Shown in pieces: positions 54,434 to 63,168 of a DNA stretch of 64,000 nt (its first letter is position 1; every line of letters starts with the position of its first letter). The notes under the pieces were generated by a model. It worked only from the letters and a program-made list of their open reading frames with translations, was not told where the DNA came from and ran no database searches. The stretch spans positions 275,915-339,914 of the forward strand of contig NZ_JAUZVY010000004.1 of NCBI RefSeq assembly GCF_030717955.1, written 5' to 3'. Position numbers and translations under genes: made by a program. This stretch comes from Alkalimonas delamerensis. Lineage in GTDB: Bacteria; Pseudomonadota; Gammaproteobacteria; Enterobacterales; Alteromonadaceae.

Positions 54434-55006
54434 TCAATCCAGCGGCTCAACAATCGCTTCAATTCGGCGATTTCGGGCTCTGGCTTCGTCGCTGGTCCCC
54501 GTTGCCCGAGGCTGTGTTTTCCCATAGCCTACCGTCTTGATCCGCTTGGCTTCGATGCCATACCGCTCACTCAGTAAATCTGCAACCGCCTGAGCCCGGC
54601 GCTCAGATAATCGCTGATTGTATGCATAAGAACCTCGGTCATCGGTGTGCCCGGCAATGGTGACCTTGGTATGAATAAAGCGCTTCAGATAATCCGCCAG
54701 CTCTTGCACCTGTGACAGGTACTGTGGCTTGACAATGGCTTTATCAAAGTCAAACAGGATATCAATTTCCAGAATCACCTGATCTTCTTCAAAAATGCTG
54801 CAGCCAAAAGAGTCGACTCTGTCACCGGCTGGCGTATTGGGACAACGATCACATTCATCCGGAATGCCATCACCGTCGGAATCCACCACAACAGGGGGCT
54901 CTTTAAAAACAATAGCGCGCTCGCGCGGATCCTCACTGCCAGCCAACAGCTCTGCTGAGCTGAGTAATACAACAAGAACAAACAGTGATTTTAACCAAGA
55001 CATCAT
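54434..55006 (-). CDS. OmpA-family protein with thrombospondin-type-3-like motif
   Basis: This 190-residue protein has a signal peptide (about 1-22), a calcium-binding TSP3-like segment (VVDSDGDGIPDECDRCP, with a third Cys in SFGC) and a C-terminal OmpA peptidoglycan-binding domain (about 80-190: GHTDDRG, LSERRAQAVADLL, RARNRRIEA). It starts at the first of two ATGs overlapping the lapD stop by four bases, so it is translationally coupled to the lap operon. It likely tethers the envelope to peptidoglycan near the adhesin machinery; this role is inferred from location. Confidence 0.87.
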   Translation of the reverse strand: MMSWLKSLFVLVVLLSSAELLAGSEDPRERAIVFKEPPVVVDSDGDGIPDECDRCPNTPAGDRVDSFGCSIFEEDQVILEIDILFDFDKAIVKPQYLSQVQELADYLKRFIHTKVTIAGHTDDRGSYAYNQRLSERRAQAVADLLSERYGIEAKRIKTVGYGKTQPRATGTSDEARARNRRIEAIVEPLD

Positions 55007-56940
55007 GTCTCATCTCCATGTTGAGGGGTCGTCGAAAAATAAGGCTCGGGCTGATGTAAAAAGCCCTGATAGCCATCAAAGCGGTAGTGAGATAGCTGTT
55101 TCAGCTGCTCTTCATCTTCGATATGCACTGCCAGCACCTGAATGCTCAGCGCACGTATCGTCGCCACCAAAGAATTTAAAAAGACACTCTCCTGAGCTGA
55201 AGCCGCCAATGACTGAGTGAAAGCTGCATCGATTTTCACATAGTCAGGCCGGAACTGCTGAACATAGGCCATGGATGCGAAATTACGCCCGACCCTATCC
55301 AACCCAAAGCGCACCTTGTATTGCCGCAGTAAAGTGATTAATGCCTGGGCCGCAGCTTTGTTGTACAACACCGACTCTTCCGAGCACTCAATGCCAAAGT
55401 AGGGCAATACATGCACGTGCTGCTGCAACTGACTATCCAGCCAGCGTAAAAAGGCTGTCGATTTGAGCGCCGCCGACGACAAATTCACGACGACCGGATG
55501 CTCTTGTGCTTGCTCCAGCTGCGTCAACACACGTTGAATCACTTGCTGATCAAATCGCAAGCCCAACTCATACTCATCCAACGTTGACATAAAGCTGGCA
55601 GCGGGAATAAAGCGCCCTACCGGAAACTCCAATCTGGCAAACACTTCGAAGTGCACCAACTGCTCATTCAACAGAAAAGCAGGTTGTTTTGAAAAGCTGA
55701 TGGTTCCCTGCTCTACCGCATCTTGCAGCTTCGCAACCAGCTCGCTGCGTTGCGTGACATCGCGATTGTCGGTATGAATCGGGACCTGATGGTCATTGTC
55801 GTTGCGGGCTTGCTGCAAGGCACGATCCACCCTGGCCATCACTTCCGAAACAGAGCTGGAGTGATTGATCCAGCAAGCTCCGATCCAAACCGGTTGCTCC
55901 AGACTGGCGAAAAGCTCAAGCAAAGCTTGTTGCAGGTGTTCCAGCATTATTTTGGCTTGTTCAATACTTTGGCCGGGCAACAGCAGGGCAAACTCATCCA
56001 GCCCCATCCGGCACAGCACCGCGTCACTGACGGTTTGTGCCCGTTGCTGCATCAACTCACCGGCTCTGGCTATGGCTTTATCACGTGCCATAAAACTTTG
56101 CTGATCGCGTAGCGTTAAACCCGGCACTTTGACCAGAGCAACGATACCTCTGGGTTCATCTTGCAACCAGACCTGCAGCTGCTGATTAAAAAATCGCCGA
56201 TTCCCCAGACCACTAACCGGATCCCGAAAGGCTTGATCTTTCAGTTGCTGCTGACGAGCATCGCTTTCAGCAAAGTCACGCTGCAGTTGATCCGACATTT
56301 GATTAATAGCCTGCACCACGCTGCGAAGCTCGCGCGTTCGGGGTAAAACCGGAATCTGCTCGAACTGATGCTGACGAATTTGTTCCGAAACAGACTGAAT
56401 ATGCTGTAAGGGCTGCAAGATTCTGCGAATACCTAAGGTAGCCAACAACACCAACAATAACGTCAGGGCGGCAAACCAGCTCAACATTTGTACCAAAGTT
56501 TGCCACAAGGTGCGGTATGCCATGCCAGGGTGACCAACAATCCGAAGTTCGCCATGCTGCATCCAGCCACTGGTCAGTACCACCCGACGCTCAACCTGTG
56601 GCAACAACTCAAGTTGCAAAAACCAGTTTGGAACCTGATCTCTCTGGCTGTCCCGCAGCTCTTGCCAGCTGTAATCCGAATCAAATAACTGAACCTCCAA
56701 CCGCTGGTAGAACCCGCCATCGGCATAGGCTTTAAGCACACTTTCGATTAAGACTGGCTGCAATGGTTCTAAATGCGGCTGCAAGGCCCCGGCCAAGGAG
56801 ACGCTGGCATTCTCTACATCAGTCGTCAACTGCTCGGCCAGGAAAACTCTGCTGTTGTTGAAACTCAACCAGAGTGCTCCCACCAAACTTAGGGTTAAAC
56901 TGAGCAAAATCAAAGCCAGAAGTTGTCGAAATAACGTCAT
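55003..56940 (-). CDS. lapD: c-di-GMP receptor LapD
   Basis: This 645-residue inner-membrane protein has TM1 (about 5-25), a periplasmic LapD_MoxY domain (about 28-143) with a GW pair at 125-126 corresponding to the LapG-docking tryptophan known in Pseudomonas, TM2 (about 148-170), HAMP, a degenerate GGDEF domain (GLDEF at 313-317) and a degenerate EAL domain (EVF at 432-434, where catalytic enzymes have EAL). It should bind c-di-GMP without making or cleaving it. When bound, it sequesters LapG and preserves the adhesin. The ATG at 56940 lies nine bases after AAGG. Confidence 0.93.
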   Translation of the reverse strand: MTLFRQLLALILLSLTLSLVGALWLSFNNSRVFLAEQLTTDVENASVSLAGALQPHLEPLQPVLIESVLKAYADGGFYQRLEVQLFDSDYSWQELRDSQRDQVPNWFLQLELLPQVERRVVLTSGWMQHGELRIVGHPGMAYRTLWQTLVQMLSWFAALTLLLVLLATLGIRRILQPLQHIQSVSEQIRQHQFEQIPVLPRTRELRSVVQAINQMSDQLQRDFAESDARQQQLKDQAFRDPVSGLGNRRFFNQQLQVWLQDEPRGIVALVKVPGLTLRDQQSFMARDKAIARAGELMQQRAQTVSDAVLCRMGLDEFALLLPGQSIEQAKIMLEHLQQALLELFASLEQPVWIGACWINHSSSVSEVMARVDRALQQARNDNDHQVPIHTDNRDVTQRSELVAKLQDAVEQGTISFSKQPAFLLNEQLVHFEVFARLEFPVGRFIPAASFMSTLDEYELGLRFDQQVIQRVLTQLEQAQEHPVVVNLSSAALKSTAFLRWLDSQLQQHVHVLPYFGIECSEESVLYNKAAAQALITLLRQYKVRFGLDRVGRNFASMAYVQQFRPDYVKIDAAFTQSLAASAQESVFLNSLVATIRALSIQVLAVHIEDEEQLKQLSHYRFDGYQGFLHQPEPYFSTTPQHGDET

Positions 56941-56957
56941 TCTTATTATCCTTGTCG

Positions 56958-57590
56958 CTACCGCGGGTGGGCATAACGCTCCAGTAACTCCACCCATTGG
57001 GGCAAACGTTCTGGTGAGCCTATGGCTTCAGCCCGGCCTCGCTGCCGGTTAAGCCATAACTGCTGGCCGTTAAAACTAAATACCGGCACCAGATCCGGCC
57101 GCTGTGTTGCCGGCCGGATGGCACCATCCAAATTATCCAGAATCAGGGGAACGGCTGATGGTGTTTCGTAGTAAGCCAACACCATATGAAATTGATTCAA
57201 TTGCACGGCTTTGACATACACCAAGCGCAGCTTTTGACTATCAAACCCCATCTCAAGCAAGGTAAAATACTTGGCAATGCTGAAGTCTTCGCAATCGCCT
57301 GCCCCCATACCGATAAATTCCAGGGGCGTTGCCCAGTAATCTTCCTGCCCCCACAGCACACTATCATCCATAAACTGAAACAGATTAAAGAAGCGGTTCA
57401 CGGCTTCCAGCTGCTCCATTGCGCTAGTTTCTTGCTGCTGGTCAATAAGCTGTCGCCAGGCATGATAACGACGCACAGCTTGCTCATCAAAGTTCGCCCG
57501 AAGATAACTCAAGGCTTGCTGTTGCTGCGGATCGGCCCACAGCAAACAGCCGGTAGCCAGCAGCAACAACAGCAACAACCGCAAGCGCAT
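56958..57590 (-). CDS. lapG: Periplasmic cysteine protease LapG
   Basis: This 210-residue bacterial transglutaminase-like cysteine protease has an N-terminal signal or anchor (about 1-19). The triad is Cys100 (GAGDCEDFSIAKY), His135 (NQFHMVLAYY) and Asp152 (ILDNLDG). The residues flanking the Cys (Asp99, Glu101) match the calcium site known for LapG. It cleaves the N-terminal region of the giant adhesin, releasing it from the surface, unless held by LapD. It begins 10 bases after the preceding lipoprotein stop. Confidence 0.95.
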   Translation of the reverse strand: MRLRLLLLLLLATGCLLWADPQQQQALSYLRANFDEQAVRRYHAWRQLIDQQQETSAMEQLEAVNRFFNLFQFMDDSVLWGQEDYWATPLEFIGMGAGDCEDFSIAKYFTLLEMGFDSQKLRLVYVKAVQLNQFHMVLAYYETPSAVPLILDNLDGAIRPATQRPDLVPVFSFNGQQLWLNRQRGRAEAIGSPERLPQWVELLERYAHPR

Positions 57591-57600
57591 CTGGCTGCCC

Positions 57601-58242
57601 TTACCAGCCGCTGGCCGAGTGCGCTTCTACCTCATCCTGCTCACGATCTTCCATCGAATAGATATGCCAGCGCATGACCTCGCCACTGGCGAGATTGTAG
57701 GCTCGGATCCCGATCTGATTGGCATTCATCACAAAAGGATCCGCGGCCGTTACCGATTCAATCGTCACCTCAATTGGCGGAAGGTACTGACGATACTCAG
57801 CCCACAAGCGCTCTTTCAAATACGCAACCCGTGCATCAAACAAGGCTTGATCCAATTGAGGCTGATTTGGCAGTTGGTGCGCAGAGATGGTCAGGCGGAT
57901 TGGGTCCTCAGCCAACTGTAAATGCTTAATCAATGCCAGCAAGCTGCGAAGCTCTTCGCAGGGCAGGATGCGATCTACCCGGTAAAATTGCAGCGCGTGC
58001 ACCGTGGTCAATTCGCGACCTTGCACCGAGCTACATCCATCCACGCTAACCAGAGCGCCAGATGTTGTTTGGCCGCAAAGATCGCGCTGCCGGATCACAC
58101 CATCCCAATCTGGATCTTTCAGTTGCTCCAGCTGTGCAGGACTTAATGACTGCACATCGGAAGCAGGTGTCTGGCTGCAAGCAGCCAAAACGGAGCTGAG
58201 CAGAACAATACAACCTATGAAATTAAAACGAGACACCATCAT
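57601..58242 (-). CDS. Lap-operon lipoprotein with a TSP3-like motif
   Basis: This 213-residue lipoprotein has its lipobox ending at Cys22 (VLAAC). Next comes a segment resembling the calcium-binding TSP3 repeat of OmpA-type proteins (DPDWDGVIRQRDLC...VSVDGC). The C-terminal region (about 75-200) may be a diverged OmpA-like fold, though the peptidoglycan-binding consensus is not clear. In Shewanella an OmpA-family gene occupies the equivalent place between the TolC-like gene and bpfG. It is of unknown function but is embedded in the operon two bases from the TolC-like stop. Confidence 0.75.
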   Translation of the reverse strand: MMVSRFNFIGCIVLLSSVLAACSQTPASDVQSLSPAQLEQLKDPDWDGVIRQRDLCGQTTSGALVSVDGCSSVQGRELTTVHALQFYRVDRILPCEELRSLLALIKHLQLAEDPIRLTISAHQLPNQPQLDQALFDARVAYLKERLWAEYRQYLPPIEVTIESVTAADPFVMNANQIGIRAYNLASGEVMRWHIYSMEDREQDEVEAHSASGW

Positions 58243-58244
58243 GC

Positions 58245-59576
58245 TTACTCCTGTCCCTGAGCGTTAAAAAAGTCGTCCGGATCAATCCGTAAAGCGGCCA
58301 GTAACTGACCTTTTGCTTGCAAAATTCGATAGTTGGCAAACAGATGGTCGTATTCTGCAGTAACAAAGTTGCCACGGGCTTCAAACAACTCATTTTCGGT
58401 GTCCAGCAAATCCAACAACGAACGGCGGCCTAAATCAAATTGCTCACGGTAGGCCGTCTGAGTTTTGTAACTTTCTTCAACATGCTCTTGCAAATATGCC
58501 AGCTGTTGAAACAAGGTACGCTCTGCTTGCCAGGATAGACGCGCGCCTTCCTGCACCTGACGCCAGGCTCTTTCCCGGATTTCTTTGGCTTCTGCAGTGC
58601 GGTAAGCAGCACGGGTTACCTGATGCTGATCACGCCGACCATTAAAGAGGTTGTAACGCAACACCAGACGAGCCTGTGTTCTATCCACATAGTCGTTATC
58701 CCGCTGCCAACGATTAAACTGATTGGCCTGCACCTCAAAGTGCAATTGCGGCCAATAGGCTGCCCGGTGCTGACGCTGCAACTGCTCAACGGCATGCACA
58801 TCGAAACTAGCCGCCGTCAGAATAGGATGCTGATCACGGGCTTGCTCCAGTAACTGCTGCTTAGAAGCCGGGATCATCCGAATATCCGGCACAGGCGCTC
58901 GCAGCTCTTGTGGATAATAGCCCGTCACGGCCATAAAAGAGGATTTGGCATCGGCTGCATTGTTCTGTGCCGCTAAATAATTGGCATGAGCACGGGCAAG
59001 TCTTCCCCGGATCTGTGATAGATCGGATTGAGAGCCCAGGCCGGATTCTACCCGCTCTTTAATTTGCTCAAAAATACCCCGATGCGATTGCAAGTTTTGC
59101 TCGGCCAAACGCTGTAATTGCTGGGTTTTCAGCACATCCAGGTACACTCTGGCGACTTCGAGCGCAACTTCTTCTGTCGTTGCCAGCAAGCTCCAAAATT
59201 CAGCCTGCGCTTCAGCCTGAGTCCGATCACTATCGCGAGCAGTGTAAAAGCCATCAAACAGCATTTGGCGCAACGTCAAGGAAACATTGCCAGCACGCCC
59301 CGACTCCACATCATCACGCAACCGTGAAATAGGCGACTCGGACTTATTCAGTTGCTGTACCGCCTGCAAGTCCAAAGTCGGCAACCAGCCGCCACGCGCG
59401 ATACGATGCTCCTGTTGGTAGCTATGGTAGCGAAAAAAGACTTCACGCACCGTTGGATGGCTATGGAGTGTCTGAGCTACAGTAAACTCGAGCGAGTCTG
59501 CCTGACTCTTCATAGCCGGAAAGGTACTCAACCCCAGGCAAAAACCCAACATCCATGTCACACGATTATTTTTCAT
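58245..59576 (-). CDS. lapE: TolC-family outer-membrane channel of the adhesin secretion system
   Basis: This 443-residue outer-membrane efflux protein has a signal peptide (about 1-26), two OEP repeats and long coiled coils. Recognisable regions are ESGLGSQSDLSQIRGRLARA and the C-terminal FDLGRRSLLDLLDTENELF, which is typical of AggA/LapE/TolC proteins of type I secretion. The ATG at 59576 is used, eight bases after AGAGAG; a TTG one codon upstream is less likely. It exports the adhesin encoded upstream. Confidence 0.93.
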   Translation of the reverse strand: MKNNRVTWMLGFCLGLSTFPAMKSQADSLEFTVAQTLHSHPTVREVFFRYHSYQQEHRIARGGWLPTLDLQAVQQLNKSESPISRLRDDVESGRAGNVSLTLRQMLFDGFYTARDSDRTQAEAQAEFWSLLATTEEVALEVARVYLDVLKTQQLQRLAEQNLQSHRGIFEQIKERVESGLGSQSDLSQIRGRLARAHANYLAAQNNAADAKSSFMAVTGYYPQELRAPVPDIRMIPASKQQLLEQARDQHPILTAASFDVHAVEQLQRQHRAAYWPQLHFEVQANQFNRWQRDNDYVDRTQARLVLRYNLFNGRRDQHQVTRAAYRTAEAKEIRERAWRQVQEGARLSWQAERTLFQQLAYLQEHVEESYKTQTAYREQFDLGRRSLLDLLDTENELFEARGNFVTAEYDHLFANYRILQAKGQLLAALRIDPDDFFNAQGQE

Positions 59577-59580
59577 CAAA

Positions 59581-60981
59581 TTATCTCTCTTTTAGCGCAC
59601 TTTGCTTAGCTCGGGTAATAGGTTTTACAAGATACTGAAATAATGTCCTTTTACCGGTGATGATGTCAACCGAAGCCATCATACCTGGCATAATGGGCAA
59701 GGCTTCGCCATTGGCATCCAAAAAGCTGCCCTCGGTCCGTATCCGTACCAGGTAGTAACTTTGCCCTTGCTCATCCAACATGGCATCGGCACTGATGTAC
59801 TCCAGAGTACCCGGCAAGCCTCCATAAATCGTAAAGTCGTAGGCGGTTAGTTTCACCACCGCCGTTAAGCCAGGGCGAATGTAAGCGATATCCCGGGGCG
59901 ACATTCTGGCTTCGACCACCAAAGCCTCTTCCTGCGGCACAATTTCAATCAAATCCATACCTGGTTGAATCACCCCACCGATGGTATTGATGCGGATGCT
60001 GTTGATGATACCATTGACCGGCGACACGACCTGAGTACGGGTCAGTCTGTCCGACAACTGCACCAGGGACTCTTCCAGCACAGACAAGCGGGAGGAGGCT
60101 TCGGCCAGCTTTTGCTGACTATCTGTCCGAAACTGCAGAGCGGCATCCACTTGCTTGCGTAAACTTTCTTGCAGGGCGGCAACCACCTTCGGCAAATTGT
60201 AACGAGCCGATGACAACTCAGACTGCACTTCATTGAACTGCCGCTCCAGCTGCAGCAACTCGACTTCCGATACCACACCGCGCCGCGCCAAAGGGCGTGT
60301 AAGATTGAGCTCTTGCTCAACCAAGGCTTTACTTCGCTCCAGGTGTCGAATACGGGACTCTATCTCAGAGCGCTCTTGCTGACGCTGCTGAATTTGTTCA
60401 GCAATGATAGCAAAGGTATTTTCCAGGCTCTGCATCCTTTCCTGAAACAAAGCCTGATAGAACAGCAAGGCCGGCGCCTCGGCATCCAATGCACTAAAAT
60501 CCGGTGACTGAATTTGCAAAAATGCCCGATTCGACTCAACACGCACCGAAGCAAGCTCAGCCCGGTAGCGAGCCATATCGGCCAGCAATGTGGTTCTTTG
60601 GTGCTGCTGCTCTCGCACATCGGCCAGAAACCGTGTTTGATCAATGCCCATCAAGACCTGTCCCTGCCGCACATGCTCCCCTTCACGCACCATGATTTGT
60701 TGCAGGATGCCTCCTTCAAGGTTTTGCACCACTTGCAGTTGCTGTGAAGGGATCACCCGGCCCTGGCCGCGTGAGACTTCGTCAATTTCAGCAAACCAGG
60801 ACCAAACCAAAAAGAACACAACCATCAGCATCAAGGTCGTCAGCACCCGCTTCGCCCGATAAGGCGTTTTAAAATGCAATCGCGAATGCAGATCATCAAT
60901 GTACTCGAGCTCATGCTCTGAGATGGCCGGCTGCGCGGGCCAGAACCAGTTTAACAGTCGCTCCAGCAGCTTACTCAGCAT
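59581..60981 (-). CDS. lapC: HlyD-family membrane fusion protein of the adhesin secretion system
   Basis: This 466-residue protein has one TM helix (about 47-66), a lipoyl half-motif (VVQNLEGGILQQIMVREGEHV), a long periplasmic coiled coil (about 125-330) and the C-terminal beta domain with TQVVSPVNGIINSIRI and the LTAYDFTIYGGLPG motif, typical for HlyD/LapC. It joins the ABC transporter to the TolC-like channel. Its ATG lies inside the end of lapB (11-base overlap), indicating coupled translation. Confidence 0.94.
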   Translation of the reverse strand: MLSKLLERLLNWFWPAQPAISEHELEYIDDLHSRLHFKTPYRAKRVLTTLMLMVVFFLVWSWFAEIDEVSRGQGRVIPSQQLQVVQNLEGGILQQIMVREGEHVRQGQVLMGIDQTRFLADVREQQHQRTTLLADMARYRAELASVRVESNRAFLQIQSPDFSALDAEAPALLFYQALFQERMQSLENTFAIIAEQIQQRQQERSEIESRIRHLERSKALVEQELNLTRPLARRGVVSEVELLQLERQFNEVQSELSSARYNLPKVVAALQESLRKQVDAALQFRTDSQQKLAEASSRLSVLEESLVQLSDRLTRTQVVSPVNGIINSIRINTIGGVIQPGMDLIEIVPQEEALVVEARMSPRDIAYIRPGLTAVVKLTAYDFTIYGGLPGTLEYISADAMLDEQGQSYYLVRIRTEGSFLDANGEALPIMPGMMASVDIITGKRTLFQYLVKPITRAKQSALKER

Positions 60982-63118
60982 TGGAGCGTCCTTGTTTTAA
61001 TGCTGCTAACACGGCCGCTTTGCTGCCATCGGCGACCACCCGGCCTTTTTCCAAAACGATGACACGATCGACCAGTTCAAGCATCGACATTTTGTGGGTA
61101 ATCAGAATCAAGGTTTTGTCTTTGGCTACCTGACTGATATGACGTATCAGTTGAAACTCAGTATGGCTGTCCATGTGACTGCTGGGTTCATCCAACACTA
61201 AAATAGGTGGGTTGAACAACAAGGCTCTGGCCATGGCAACACTTTGCCGCTGTCCTCCAGACAAGTAACTACCACGCTCTCCTACCTGACGGTCCAAGCC
61301 ATTCGGTTCGTGATCGGTAAACTGAGTCACCCCTGCCAGTCGCGCCGCTTTTAACACACGCTCATCATCAACATGAGGTACACCCAAGGTAATGTTGTCA
61401 CGCACACTGCCATAAAAAAGATTGATGTCTTGTGGTACGCAACCAATTTTCTGGCGTAAGTCCGCCGGGTTAATTTGCTGACTGTCAACGCCATCAAAGC
61501 GAATGGCTCCTGCGCCAGGCTGATAAAACTGCAACATCAGCTTCTCAATGGTGGTTTTGCCACTGCCGATACGACCAATGATGGCGACTTTTTCACCGGG
61601 GCGAATGGTAAAACTAACGTCTTTTAAAACCTGATGCTGTGTCCCGGGATAACTAAAGCCAACCCTGTCAAACTCGACTTTGCCATCAAAGTACCCACGG
61701 TGTAAAAAGTGATCAGTTTGTTCCTCTTCAAGCGCCATCAACTGCTCTAAATTGGTCAGCGCAGCTTTGGCATTTTGGTAACGGGTCGCCAGCAAGGCGA
61801 TCTGAGCAAAAGGAGCCACCATTCGATTTCCCAGCAACACAAACGCAATCAGGCCACCAAAGCTCAGTTGATTGTCCATAATCAGATAAACACCGCTGAC
61901 CACAATGGCGACGGTAACCAGGTGCTGAATAAAGCTGGTGACGCTGGCTACCGCTACAGTGTACTTTTTGGTTTGCATCGACCAGGACGCACTTTCCGAT
62001 ACCAAAGACTCCCACTTGCCCTGAAACTGACTCTCAGCACCAGCCAGTTTCAGCGAATCCAAACCTGCCAGTGACTCGACCAGGTGCGCCTGCTTCTGGC
62101 TGTTAAGACGACTGCCCTGCTCAACCAGAGTTGCCATGCGTTTCAGCACCCAGAATGAGAATGCCAGCATCGCTAGAATTGCAATCAGCAACAACAAGGC
62201 TGCCGGCCCGGCAATAAAGTAAAGTACGGCGAAAAACAGCAAGGCAAAGGGCAAATCGATTAGCGCCGCCATGGTGGAGGAGGCAACAAAATCCCGTATT
62301 GAATCAAACTCTTGCACATTGCGGGCAAAGGCTCCAAGCGATTCAGGCCGGGACTTTGCTTTTAGGTTCAACATTTTTTCAAAAAGACGGGACGACAATA
62401 AAACATCGGATTTTTTGGCGGCTACATCCAGCAAATACCCCCGCAACTGCTTTAAAATAAAATCAAAAACAAAAATTACCACCATGCCACTGGTCAGTAC
62501 CCAAAGCGTGTCGACCGCTAAATTCGGGACTACCCGGTCGTAGACATTCATTACGTACAAGGGAATGGCGATGGCAAAAAGGTTGATAAAAAACGCTGCC
62601 AACAAGGCGTCACGGTAGATGGGTGCCGACAGTTTGATGGTATCCCAGAACCAGTGACCATCCAGTGTGTGGAAAACTTTAGGAGCCCGCTTATCGAAGC
62701 GGTGCTTTTTTTTCACCAGCAAAGCATGACCAACGTAGCGCTGCGCTAAGGCATCGGCAGCAAGCTCTTCTTCAGAGTCTTCAACTTCGGGCCAGGAAAC
62801 CGTGACGGTTCCCTGCTCCTGATTGCGAGACAGCAGAATACAGGCTTTTCCCTGCTCCAGCAAAAGCACACAGGGCAAGAAGTCATCCTGCAATTGATCA
62901 AAGCTCTTTTCAGAAAACTTGGCCGCTAAACCGCCCCGTTGTGCAGCTCTGGGGATATCTTTCAGCACCAAACGGCCATGATGCAACGGCAATCCCATGC
63001 TTAAGGTTTTTGCCGAAAATGGCCGCCCATAGTGTTTGGTAAAAAACACCAGGCACTGCAATAAAGGATCACTCTCCAGCGGGTCGACTGGAATTTGTTG
63101 GTTGGCGTTTTGTGGCAT
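60971..63118 (-). CDS. lapB: Type I secretion ABC transporter LapB with inactive C39-like domain
   Basis: This 715-residue protein has an N-terminal C39-like domain (about 10-145) without the catalytic Cys of true bacteriocin peptidases: DPLLQCLVFF aligns where peptidases have DCG. A six-helix ABC membrane domain (about 165-450) and a nucleotide-binding domain follow: Walker A GRIGSGKT, signature LSGGQRQSVAMARAL, Walker B ILVLDEPSSHMD and the H loop ITHKMSM. The C39-like domain binds RTX-type substrates without cutting them. It exports the giant adhesin encoded 50 bases upstream. Confidence 0.94.
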   Translation of the reverse strand: MPQNANQQIPVDPLESDPLLQCLVFFTKHYGRPFSAKTLSMGLPLHHGRLVLKDIPRAAQRGGLAAKFSEKSFDQLQDDFLPCVLLLEQGKACILLSRNQEQGTVTVSWPEVEDSEEELAADALAQRYVGHALLVKKKHRFDKRAPKVFHTLDGHWFWDTIKLSAPIYRDALLAAFFINLFAIAIPLYVMNVYDRVVPNLAVDTLWVLTSGMVVIFVFDFILKQLRGYLLDVAAKKSDVLLSSRLFEKMLNLKAKSRPESLGAFARNVQEFDSIRDFVASSTMAALIDLPFALLFFAVLYFIAGPAALLLLIAILAMLAFSFWVLKRMATLVEQGSRLNSQKQAHLVESLAGLDSLKLAGAESQFQGKWESLVSESASWSMQTKKYTVAVASVTSFIQHLVTVAIVVSGVYLIMDNQLSFGGLIAFVLLGNRMVAPFAQIALLATRYQNAKAALTNLEQLMALEEEQTDHFLHRGYFDGKVEFDRVGFSYPGTQHQVLKDVSFTIRPGEKVAIIGRIGSGKTTIEKLMLQFYQPGAGAIRFDGVDSQQINPADLRQKIGCVPQDINLFYGSVRDNITLGVPHVDDERVLKAARLAGVTQFTDHEPNGLDRQVGERGSYLSGGQRQSVAMARALLFNPPILVLDEPSSHMDSHTEFQLIRHISQVAKDKTLILITHKMSMLELVDRVIVLEKGRVVADGSKAAVLAALKQGRSNAE

Positions 63119-63133
63119 TTATCCGCTCTTTTT

Positions 63134-63155
63134 TGCAGAGGCCGAAGCCTCTGCA
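63134..63155 (-). other. UUCG-loop hairpin between the adhesin and lapB
   Basis: Nine-base arms TGCAGAGGC (63134-63142) and GCCTCTGCA (63147-63155) enclose a CGAA loop. On the transcribed (minus) strand the loop is TTCG, an exceptionally stable tetraloop. It is followed by A residues, not T, so it is not a standard terminator. It may block 3' exonuclease decay or set the expression ratio of adhesin to transporter. Confidence 0.65.
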
Positions 63156-63168
63156 TTTATAGATTTAG

